NCBI GenBank assembly: GCA_943736015.1
Contig: OX031070.1
Coordinates: forward strand, 25,441,673-25,505,672
Source of the DNA: Tridacna crocea
Taxonomy: Eukaryota > Mollusca > Bivalvia > Cardiida > Cardiidae
DNA: 64,000 bases
Reading direction: 5' to 3'
Positions within the stretch are counted from its first letter, which is position 1. Every line of letters starts with the position of its first letter. The position numbers and the translations under genes were made by a program. The notes beneath the pieces were generated by a model, which ran no database searches, had not been told where the DNA came from, and saw nothing but the letters and a program-made list of their open reading frames with translations. Shown here piece by piece: positions 36,501 to 45,600 of the stretch.

Positions 36501-38075
36501 GAACATCTCTGTGAAATTATTTTAAAATCTGGCCAGCGGTTTCAGAGAAGAAGATTTTTAAAGAATTACCTAAAAAATTCCATTTTGTTGCCATGGCAAA
36601 CAGAGTTTTTGACGGAATCAAATTCTGTGAACAATTTTTAAAGAGGACCTACCAAGAAACATTCCAGCCAAGTTTGGTCCAAATTGGTCCAGCGGTTTAG
36701 GAGGAGTTGATGTTTAAAGAATTGTTGACGACGGACGACGGACACCGGGTGATCCTAAAAGCTCCCCTTGAGCACGTTGTGCTCTGGTGAGCTAAAAACG
36801 GATCCACATTATGAAAGGGGCGCAATTTCCGATTGGCAAAACCAAAATGATTTTGCCTGACAGAAACTAAGTTATGTTGAAACTAAGAAAATAAGAATAA
36901 ACATGTTGTTGAGATAGGCTAAATACGAGTAGCAAAACACTTCCGTGCACATATTATTATGATTGTAACAGTCTCAGTGTTACAGTAATTTCAGCGCTTT
37001 GATTTGGTATTTATTTCTCTTTAAAAAATACTTTTGGTGCTTTGATTTTTCAAGGTGAAGCATTCCTATAGATTATAATCGTAATGTACTTCTATAATCA
37101 TAATTAAAATCATAGGTCAATTCATAAGTCGGAAGTTAAGACCGACTTCAATCCGGGACCAATGAAGTGGCTACAGTACCACGGTGTTACCGTAGTAATT
37201 CTAAATCTATTACGGACTGTATTCACCAACCATTCGAAAATGCCTTCGTATTGTCATGGATTGTCTAAATTTCAAAGTTATGCAATTTATGAGTGGCTTA
37301 ACCCTTTCCCAATCAATCTCTGGTTTTTACGGGTTTGAAATAGTAGCCTTTTGAAAACATTGTGGGAAAAGGAGAAAATGCTGGTAACCAGCATTTTCTC
37401 CTTTTCTCACAATGTTTTCTATCCTATCATAGACAGAAATGATCTTTTCAGCAAGAGTTGAATTATCATCTGCAAATGCTTTCAATTTGGTCTAGTCCAA
37501 AAGTTTGTCGTTTGGGAAAGGGTTAACCAAATGATTTGACCAATCAGAAATTGTTTTACTTTTTGAATTTAAGAATGAAATTTAAAATACTTGGAATTCA
37601 GGCATCGTTTGTTAAATCCCCTTCGGACTTAAACAATCAAGCATCTTCTGTTACCACTTGTACTAAATATCAGTAACCGAATTAGGTCGAATGCAAAATT
37701 AATAGATATACTATTTTTGCAATATCAATCCCAAATCACGACATCTGCCAATGAAGAGGGAAGTATAGATCCAAGCACTTTTTGTGCAGTCTGATCTTGA
37801 TGTACACTGCCCGCATGAGCAGCTTAATCCTGATTCAGCTCTACAAGGGGTTAAAGATATCTCCCTTCGTTTCAGGTCTTGCGTATGACATGACAGAGGA
37901 TTATAGTTTCGCTTTCTATCTTGCTGGCACTTCCATAGTGATAGCATGCTTTTTGTTGATTCCTTCCACAGTCAACAGTGTGAAAAAAGGAAAGCGGCGC
38001 ACGGAAGTCGAAGAATCAAGAAAACCCATGACAGATCTTGCCGTTGAACAGCTGACACAAGAGGAAGATATTTAA
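24202..38075 (+). CDS. SLC16/monocarboxylate-transporter-like MFS protein, paralog 2
   Basis: Second SLC16-like membrane transporter, head-to-head with the gene at 14813-19910. Exons 24202-24276, 26590-26713, 29111-29254, 31881-32597 and 37876-38075 join at phases 0,1,1,1 into 419 aa plus stop; exon 3 and exon 5 have exactly the paralog's length, exon 2 is one codon shorter and exon 4 two codons shorter. The start MATDKLLRADGPWSIVV parallels paralog 1; by eye about half of residues are identical, for example NFYLLxLFYGIFGC at the end of exon 3 and GSxxSGPLxG at the end of exon 4. About 12 hydrophobic segments; the cytoplasmic tail is charged and ends EEDI. The gene is stretched to 14 kb by repeats: exon 4 lies between inverted Helitron-like elements, and a TTAA element ends 13 bases before its acceptor. 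Reading frames are intact, so it is probably functional; the substrate is unknown. Confidence 0.88.
24517..24565. repeat. CT microsatellite
   Basis: Pure CT tract of 49 bases in intron 1 of transporter 2. Confidence 0.95.
24598..24676. repeat. Palindrome related to 18008-18062
   Basis: Arms CCTCGAAACTACAG and CTATAGTTACGAGG, with outer arms TCGGTTCACTTC and GAGGTAAACCGA. Confidence 0.7.
24741..24878. repeat. Degraded TTAA element, transporter 2 intron 1
   Basis: Only the left stem arm and the right terminus (GTGCGGCAAAGGG plus TTAA) survive. Confidence 0.55.
25242..25312. repeat. Small inverted repeat
   Basis: TCCTTGAACGTGATTGGTCG is mirrored by AGCCAATCACGTTCAAGGAG with a ~30-base spacer. 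Confidence 0.75.
25330..25483. repeat. TTAA element, left part missing
   Basis: Starts at AAAAATTTATATTTGTTTCC just inside the element, has a good stem and ends GGTAAAGTG; abuts the palindrome at 25500. Confidence 0.75.
25500..25630. mobile_element. 131-bp near-perfect palindrome bounded by TTAA
   Basis: Begins TTAATCAAGTGATTTCGTAT and ends with its complement; the apex is CGGCCTTCGGCC. GC-rich centre in an AT-rich region. A foldback element of unassigned family. Confidence 0.85.
25690..26015 (+). repeat. Foldback element, copy 2 (transporter 2 intron 1)
   Basis: Palindrome 25870-26015 (CAGCTTGTGGTTAATATGGG and complement) plus a tail that matches 15190-15355 in reverse. Confidence 0.72.
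26978..27177. repeat. TTAA element, transporter 2 intron 2
   Basis: Right TTAA 27174-27177; left half shortened. Stem GGAGAAAATGCTGGTATCCA around 27090. Confidence 0.75.
27676..27904. repeat. TTAA element nested in a foldback element
   Basis: TTAA at both ends. It interrupts a second copy of the 23354-23623 element: GTAGTCT on the left and AAGTGCTGTCC on the right correspond to the continuous GTAGTCGTAAAGTGCCGTC at 23514-23532. Confidence 0.88.
28014..28464. mobile_element. 451-bp near-perfect palindrome
   Basis: Arms of about 218 bp, from CACGGCGGGGAATCACGTGA to its complement, with a ~15-base loop at about 28233-28247. Because of the symmetry each arm encodes almost the same 70-residue open frame from the centre outwards. 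No known domain. Confidence 0.88.
28544..28774. repeat. TTAA element, near-complete, transporter 2 intron 2
   Basis: Both TTAA ends, long stem with one or two mismatches; starts 80 bases after the 451-bp palindrome. Confidence 0.9.
29455..29650. mobile_element. Foldback element, uninterrupted copy
   Basis: Outer arms TTCACCAACCATTCTTAAGA and its mirror at 29620-29640, inner palindrome CTTCTGATTGGCTAAACC with complement. A second copy (about 37210-37600) is interrupted by a TTAA element. Confidence 0.8.
29948..31598 (-). mobile_element. Helitron-like element with ~165-bp tandem core, copy H1
   Basis: Read on the minus strand it starts AACAAGAGGGCCATGATGGC and ends GGCCAGTGGAGCTAA. The inner part has about five units of ~165 bp (GGCATGTAG-type anchors near 30217, 30382, 30547, 30712, 30879). 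It is in opposite orientation to copy H2 at 32753-34382. Architecture resembles non-autonomous bivalve elements with a satellite core. Confidence 0.72.
31645..31867. repeat. TTAA element adjoining transporter 2 exon 4
   Basis: Good stem and TIRs; the right end (GTGGTAATGGGTTAT) is 13 bases before the exon 4 start, so it supplies sequence next to the polypyrimidine tract. Confidence 0.85.
32753..34382 (+). mobile_element. Helitron-like element, copy H2
   Basis: Mirror image of H1 over its whole length. The 3' end forms the hairpin CTGGCCTTGGGCCAG followed by TGGAG and CTAA. Units of ~165 bp recur from 33460 to 34120. A degraded TTAA-family terminus is embedded near its start. Confidence 0.75.
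34383..35717 (+). mobile_element. Helitron-like element, 5'-truncated copy H3
   Basis: Directly follows the CTAA of H2 and starts inside the element at AACTTAATGTCTAGCACCAA; ends GGCCAGTGGAGCTAA. Its 3' hairpin has lost one arm. Confidence 0.72.
35718..36795 (+). mobile_element. Second Helitron-like family, copy H4
   Basis: Starts CAAGAGGGCCAAGATGGCCC like the first family but has a different body: ~165-bp units with GGGTCACCCAAGGAA-type anchors near 35994, 36158, 36325 and 36491. The 3' end is a hairpin GAGCACGTTGTGCTC followed by TGGTGAG and CTAA. Confidence 0.72.
36796..37297. other. Intron stretch of transporter 2
   Basis: No gene. The end (from about 37205) is the left half of a foldback element related to 29455-29650; the rest shows nothing recognisable. 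Confidence 0.5.
37298..37526. repeat. TTAA element nested in a foldback element
   Basis: TTAA 37298-37301 and 37523-37526; body of 221 bp starts CCCTTTCCCAA and ends TTGGGAAAGGG, exact complements. Flanks GAGTGGC and CCAAATGATTTGACCAATCA rejoin to the continuous site GGCTAAACCAATTGG at 29543-29557. Confidence 0.93.
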
Positions 38076-38211
38076 CCTTTTGGTTGGTCACCAATGACAA
38101 TGTCAACTTCATTGCGGACAGTGCTTTACGATTTTCTGTGAGAGTCTAGCACAAAAATCACCCTTGAATGTTTATATCTATCTCTTTTATAGTTATATTA
38201 AAACCGCGAGT

Positions 38212-38439
38212 TTAACCCTTTCCCAAAGAATCCCTGGTTTTTACGACCTTGGAGAAAAGTCCTTTTGAAAACATAGTGGGAAAAGGAGAAAATGCTGGTA
38301 ACCAGCATTTTCTCCTTTTCCCACCGTGTTTTCTACCCTATCCAAAACAGAAATAGTCATGACTGGTACATTTAATTTCTGTTCTGCAGACCTTCTCAAA
38401 TTGGTTTAGTCCAAAATTTTGTTGTTTGGGAAAGGTTAA
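38212..38439. repeat. TTAA element, CCCTTTCCC subfamily
   Basis: Both TTAA ends; lies 137 bases after the transporter 2 stop codon and could be within its 3' UTR. Confidence 0.88.
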
Positions 38440-38609
38440 AACCTTGACCAGGAAACCTTATGAAATAATCGTGGAAAATGATGCTAACCTCAATTTATCC
38501 TTTCACATCGATTTCTACCCTATCAAAGACTCTTTCAAATGAGACTTATTCAATTTGTCGTCTGCACGTATTTGTAATATCCAAAAGCTATGGTGCTTAC
38601 GGCATGTAT

Positions 38610-38690
38610 GTGCAGTGGGTGTAGCGGTACAGCATCCGTCTCTCACACCAAAGGTACCGGGTTCGGATCCAATGGTAAGCCAGTCAGCCT
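38610..38690 (+). repeat. Degenerate tRNA-derived sequence
   Basis: A-box-like GTGTAGCGGTACAGCATC and B-box-like GGGTTCGGATCC, about 32 bases apart. Likely SINE remnant. Confidence 0.35.
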
Positions 38691-38801
38691 TTGAAACGAC
38701 CCAAATCATAGCGTGGGCACTGGTTTCCAGAAAAAAATCTTCAAGAGTGATGAATATAAATGATTAAACTCGTTTCAAAATCCGTATGAAAATGAATAGG
38801 T

Positions 38802-39035
38802 TTATCTCTTTACCACACGATGATGGATCTCGACTTTTAACGACCACTGAGTAAGATAGCTCTAGAAAACATTGTGGGAAAAGGAGAAAATGGTTACCAG
38901 CATTTTCTCCTTTTCCCACGATGTTTTCTATTCTTCTTAGGTCAATTTTCAATTTTTGAGCGCCATTCATTTTGTCGTCTGCAAATGCTTTCAATTTAGA
39001 CAAGTCTAGAATTTCGTCCTTTAGAAATGAGTTAA
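38802..39035. repeat. TTAA element, intergenic
   Basis: Right TTAA present, left end TTTAT; the apex lacks a few bases (GAAAATGGTTACCAGC). Confidence 0.8.
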
Positions 39036-39071
39036 ACTACAGTTTGAGTCATGCTCTGACAAGAGGGGGGC

Positions 39072-39270
39072 TTAACCCTTTACTACGGACGCATCAGAAT
39101 TTTAGACTGGTCCAAACTGAAAGTACCGGGTACTTGCAGACGACAAAATAAACGTAACTGAAAGATTGAAATTTGTTTCCAGCAGGGTAGAAAACATTGT
39201 GGGGAAAAAAAGGAGAAAATACTGGTTACCAGCATTTTCTCCTTGTCCAACAATATTTTCAAACTCAAAA
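39072..39270. repeat. TTAA element, right terminus lost
   Basis: Left TTAA and stem are clear; the right side ends after CAATATTTTCAAAC. Confidence 0.75.
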
Positions 39271-42200
39271 GATTTGGGGAATTAAGGATGTTCTTCGAAT
39301 TATGAAATCAAAGAAAAACCTCAAAGTGGCTCTGACTATGTTGACTAAACTTATCACAAAGACTTAAATTGTGAATAAAACATTCATTTATTTAATTTCT
39401 AAAATGACGTGACTGCTGAAAAAGAACTTGTATGAATGAACATGAAAATATCTATGCGACATACACCTCTCTCTCCGTTTTCCTAGACCTCTCCTTCTTT
39501 TCTCCCATCCCCCATTTCAAGATCGTTAGAACTTATAGACTTCTTTCTCTGTTTTCCTAAAGCCCTTAGCCCTAAGTTCTTTTCTGCTATTTCTGTTTTC
39601 TAGATCATTAGAGGATATATAAAAGTTGCAAACAATCTGGTAAGTAGATTAATTCACTCTGGATTGACATACAAGTAATACCCGAAGTGAGTTAAGTCTG
39701 ATCTTGATCTATCTTGATGCTGAGCACTTTCCATATTTCAATGGTCGGTTGTTTGAAGGATAAGAAATATTTGTTAGAAGTGACAACTAGACATGAAATA
39801 TTTCAAACTTATTTTTTCGAATTTGTTGTTTAAGACTTTAGTCAACCGAGTAAGAAAAATTAATCAGTCTTAGTAATAACTCTGCATCAATGCAGATGTT
39901 TTTCCCCTGTACTCAAATAGAGATTACATTGAAAAGATAATTGCAGACAGCATAGTATGACAGCCAATTAAGTAGTTTACTATACCTATATCGCCCTCTC
40001 TTCACGTTCATGACTCTAATGATACTCTCAAAAGCATACCTCATATGGAATCCATGACTTTAATCCAAATCCAAAGATCCATGACTGATCCTTTTCTGTC
40101 ACAAGGTTAAATACCCTATATCCCTTTCGATTTGCTTTGTGACATCCTGAAGACATGTCCATTTCTAGTTAAAATTTCATGCAGAATATTGAAAATGCTC
40201 TTTTTAAAAACACCTAAATGAAACTAGGAATGTTTTTATCCTCCGAATTTGAAAAAGGTTCCATTTTCCCTTTCCCATGCTACCCCTCCTGATTCGCTAC
40301 AAAGGCTCCTGAATAAGTGCTCATCCACGATTTATTTAAATCCAAATCCAGATGATAAATCTGAATCCAAATCCTGGAATATCACACTGACTCCGAATCA
40401 CACTCCTTCCGAATTTCTTTTTTATTAATGTTCTATGAAATACATGCTCTATCAAATTATAGCTCATTGATTTCTCAAGAACTGAGACCTTTGACTGCTT
40501 CGATTGCATAGATTTTGCCTTTCGTAAACCTCAAACATGAATTCATAAAATCAAAGATTTCCTGGATTTTGTTACCAGTAATTTCTTTTCAAAAAATCTT
40601 ATCTGAAAAGAATAAATATTAAATATGGCTAAGAGAGATGCTCGACATTTTATGTCAAAAAAGGCAAATTTTCTCAACAGCATCATGTTGAAGAATTTAG
40701 CAAGAATTCCAACACGGTATAGTAACTGATCCAAATGACTTCCAAACGTTCTCCTGAAAACTTGGAGGGAGGGCTCCTACTCCATGTAACTCCTGAATTT
40801 CCACAGCTTAAATCTACTGAATATGTATAAGCTCATCCCTTGTTTCCAGGAATTTCCAATCCACATCCCCTTACTATGCATGAAATCCGATTCCAAAGTG
40901 AGATTTTTTTTTTTCCCTCAACAAAATTCAGCACAGTAAATCCAGAAAATATATATATTTGCAGATTAGCGAAGACATTTTACGACAACCAGACACTTCA
41001 TCCAAAGCTCTGATTGGAAAACATGTCCCATTTATCCAGGCGCGTATTTTTCATTTTTCAAATGAACCTTATTTTACACAAAGCTTTCCTTTTTTCAGCC
41101 CTCACCCCCAACTATCTACATTCTTATCCAAGTCCCTAGGTTTTTCCTAAGTTCCAATATCCAACTATTGCCTGGCAAGTTTTTCCAGCAATCCATTGAA
41201 AAATCATATTTTAGTAATCCAGCCAATTTCTTCCTTTTATTTTTTCCAGTGTCCAAAGACTGGGGTTTTTAGCTGGAATCCTATCCTCAAATCCTAGAGT
41301 TTTCCCCATGATCTGATCCTTTCCACTTTTCCCCTGTATCTGATCCTTTCCAAATGCCAGTGCAGGGATAAAAACCATGGAAACATATTCATAAGATATC
41401 CATTATCAAGATCCAAAGTGCATAATCTCATGGATCCATCTACTCTCACATTCTCCACAAGCTGATCCAAATGCCCTTTAATACAAGATGTGAAAAACAA
41501 TTTGATCAAATTAAGACGGAAAAAAACACACAGAGAACTAAAATGCATCAATGTATTTGAATTTACATATACTATACCTTTACCGTTTTCGTTACATTTA
41601 GCTTGAATTTTTATTTTACATGTATGAGGAAAAAATTATCAAACACCTTTTAAAAAATTTAAGTAAATTTTCGTATGAAAATTCGTAAGTCCAATGCAAT
41701 GAGGAAAATAACTCTGAGCAACACACTTAAGACATAAAAGCTATTAATGAATGACCGTAGTCTTATTTATCTTATCTGTCTGGCCTATAACATAAGTTTG
41801 ATTGAAAGTATATAAAACTTGTAAAAAAAAAATCCTCGAAAGCAATTATAACCACATGTAATACAACACAGAACAAATCATTGATGTGACATAAGATAAA
41901 AGTACAGTAAGATTCATTGTCTACTGATTGCAACAATGCATACCATTTTATCATCCAGTCCATGCAATGCCTCGTAGTTCTTTTTCAACTATATAAGGTC
42001 TACATAGACACTCAGACTGATCAGGTTCACCCTAACTATTGTACAACTCGGGTCAACGTTTTCATGTTGTTTCACGGAAAGTCCTGCATATGATATTTGT
42101 ATCTCCTAGATCAAAATATCTGAAATTTAAAGCATTAGTAGTTTGAAACGGCAAAATGTGTTTCCCAAACATTAAAAATCCCAAAATTAAATGGCAAAGC

Positions 42201-42668
42201 ACAAAAATTAAGCCAGCATTTTAGGGAACCAATTTTACCATTCAATCTTTTATTTTCTACAAACAAACCAAAAGATATGAGATATAGTCTATACCAATTA
42301 ATGGCTTTATTTGGATAAATTACTGGAAAAGGGTTGCCAAAGCTGTACAGAATTTAATCCATTTGAAAACCATATCTCCATATTGCAACTTTACAACTTT
42401 TCCTTACAAGATTTATATCTGTCCCAAAATCCAGTGTTTTAAGGACTCTGCCAAAGAGACCTTTTGAAAAAATTACAGGAAACATGAAAATGCTGATAAC
42501 AAGTATTTTCCTATGTTCCCTCAATGTTTTCCCCCCTTTGTATGATATATCCTATCACTTAAGCTATATTCAATTAATTTCGTGGTCTACAAATGCTTTC
42601 AATATGAAGGCAATTCAAGTTTTGTAGTTTGGATAAGATTTAAAAAGAAATTATAATTTTGGACAAAT

Positions 42669-45600
42669 CTAATAGGGTGAACGTGATCGGGATCTGGATC
42701 GCATAGGAGAATATCTTGGAGAACCACGAGTCCTCCTTTGTGGTGAGAAACTTCGGCTTCTTGATCTGGCAAAGCCACCTGCACCTCCATATCTTCCACC
42801 TGAATCTTCCTTCACCCTGATGTAGGACGACTCCCCCTGTAATGAACAGCAACATCAAGTTACGATAAAAGATAGAGTTGTGTGTAAATATAACCAATAT
42901 TGAAGCCACCTGTATTTCCTGAAACTTGGTTAAGTCTAACAGTCATCAAATTTTACACCTGTTGCAACTGAAAATGGTTGCAGAAAATATCAATGAAACT
43001 CAATGTTGATAATTGTCAAAGAAAAGGTGAGAAACACTTTAGATACAGGAGAAAATCTTTGTGACCTGCAATGTTTCATTTTCCCAAATATTCCAAAAAC
43101 CTGTCTCTGAGTCAATAAAATATGAAGCTTTGTGGTTAAAAATTAAATGTTTTTGTAAAAATTTCCCTAAATATTTTTTTTTTTTGTTAGGCCTTTCCCT
43201 TCTCTTATACTGCAGCTAGTACATCCATCCATGCATTCCTGCTCTTTTTCTAAGCCACTGACTGCTTCTCCAGAATGATTCAGTGATGAAAAATCTGCCC
43301 GGTGGCTCTTTAAAGCCTTCAAAGGAAAATTAAACAAGCTGATATTCAGCTTTGCAACCCCTTCTTAAATAGCACTGTGCTTTACAGCCTGGGCTGGGTG
43401 GAATTACTCAATTCTTTATTTCAAGCAAACATAGAAAATTAAATGAGTATGGCATGTGAATGCCAGCGCTCCACTGTCAGATACTCTTTCAGTGAAAATT
43501 CAGAGTTGGAAAACAAAAATGGCACAATTATGTGAAAAATAATTTAACAATTACCTACCCTTCTGGTTTGGATTGCACTTTAAAAAAAAAACTGCCTTAC
43601 CATTTTAAGTAAATATCTTCAGTAAAAACAGGGATATCAGAAAATGTCAATGTTGTTGCTCAATTATGACAATAATGATGACAGGGATACGTCATTACCT
43701 TGACCTTTTCCTTGCAAACAAAAAGGTACTGTAACAGTCCCACTTAACCCTTTACCACACAATCCTGACTTTTCACGACCCTGAGAAAGAAGCCTTTTGA
43801 AAATATTGTGGCAAAGGAGAAAATGCTGGTAACCTGCATTTTCTCTTTTTCTCACCATGTTTTCTGCCCTTCCCAAAGCAAATTTCAAATTTTCAGTCAC
43901 ATTTATTTTGTTGTCTGCAAATGCTTTGAATTGGGTCCAGTCTAAAATTTTTTCGTTTGGTAAAGAGTTAAACAATATAATTTAGAATGTAAGACAACTA
44001 CACCAGGAATAAAAGACAAGCAACCTCAAGGGCTCATGAAAAAAAAGTAAGGTAACCTCATGTGATCTGAACTTTGAATCATCCAGCTTCCTGGTTGCAT
44101 ACTTCATGTCCTCTTTCCTCAAGAACTCGCATACTCCTGTGCCGTCCTTATAGACATCAGCATAACACACATCTCCAGCCTCTCTCATATGGTCCTTCAA
44201 GTCTTGCCAACTTCCAGTGGGAGGTAGACCTACAAGCATTAATAAATGTGTGTAGAAAACTATGGCTGTATGTATGAGTCATGCTCTGTCAAAAGGGCTT
44301 AACCCTTTCCCATACAACAAATTTTGGACTCTTCCAAACTGAAAGAGTTTGCAATCCACAATTTTAGATTTTGAGAAAATGGCAGAAGGTTCTCAAAAAG
44401 GGTAAAAAACACTGTGGGAAAAGGAGAAATTGCTCGTAACGAGCAATTTCTCCTTTTCCCACAGTGTTTTCAAAAGACTTTTACTGCAGACACGTAAAAA
44501 ACAGGGCTTGTTTAGGAAAGGGTTAATACATCTCTCTGATACTTAGTTATTAGTGCCAAGCAAGTAGTCATGTACATAGTATAATGGATCTGTATTTTTT
44601 TTTTTCTTTTTTGAGACTTTTTCATGTGGCAGGATAGTCCTTAGACGCACAGGAAATTGAAAAGTAGAAAAAAACTGTTGACCTATATGTCAGCCTTAAC
44701 AGTCAAAGCAGGCTGACATTAGTTGATGCTTTTTATGCTGATGCATTAAAACCCCTTTTCACAGAGTAGGGCTCATCTATCAGTACAAGGCACTAAAATG
44801 ATAAATTCTTTACCACACAATCCCAACTTTTAACGACCCTGAGAAAAAAGCCTTTTGAAAACATTGTAACCAGCATTTTCTCCCTTTCCCACATTTTTTC
44901 TACCCTTCCTTATCCAAATTTCGATTTTTCAAGTCACATATATTTTGTTGTCTGCAAACGTTTTCAACTTGGACTGGTCTAAGGTTTTCTTGTGTGGTAA
45001 ATAGTTAATGATGTGCAATTCCTCAACTCAGTTTATTATCCTCATACCTGGTGATGAAACGTAGACCTGTTGTTGTCCACATTGAAAATATTCATATATA
45101 TCATCAAATAACTTAAATGATTGGTCTAAGGGTATAAAATTCTGGTGACCAAGATTTTCTCTAATGACCATGTTGTCAAACGCTTTCTACTTGTGGGTCA
45201 TGGCCACAATTTTTAGAAGAGTGATGCTGATTGTTCATCATCTCATGATATCTTAATTGTGCAGTACATCAAAGTTCAATCTACTGGTATACAAGATGCA
45301 AACATAAGTGAAAGATATGATATCCACTCATATGACTGAGTATAATGAACTCTATCTTAAAGGGCAGTGCTGCCAAGTTCCCATTTATCACTCTTTACCA
45401 TACCATAAAAGTGACAAAATCTTAGACTTGTCCGAAATGAAAGCAGTAGCCGACAACAAATCTGATGTGTCCTAAATCATAGGACCTGTCTTTTATAGGT
45501 TGGTAAACATTGTGGAAAAAGGAGAACATGCTGATTACCAGCACTTTTTCCTTTTCCCACAATGTTTTTAAAAGGCTTTTCACTCAGGGTAAAAAGGGAA

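Larger units (their letters stand above)
38076..42668. other. Intergenic region between converging transporter 2 and SRSF1
   Basis: Three TTAA elements fill 38212-39270. From 39280 to 42340 there is no recognised gene or repeat; AATCCA/TCCAAATCC-like words recur loosely between 40050 and 41400, a composition bias rather than a clear array. The SRSF1 3' UTR probably reaches about 42300. A degraded TTAA element is at about 42370-42630. Confidence 0.55.

Noticed and set aside
40050..41400. Possible satellite of AATCCAAATCC words
   Set aside because: The words recur irregularly without a constant period; treated as composition bias.
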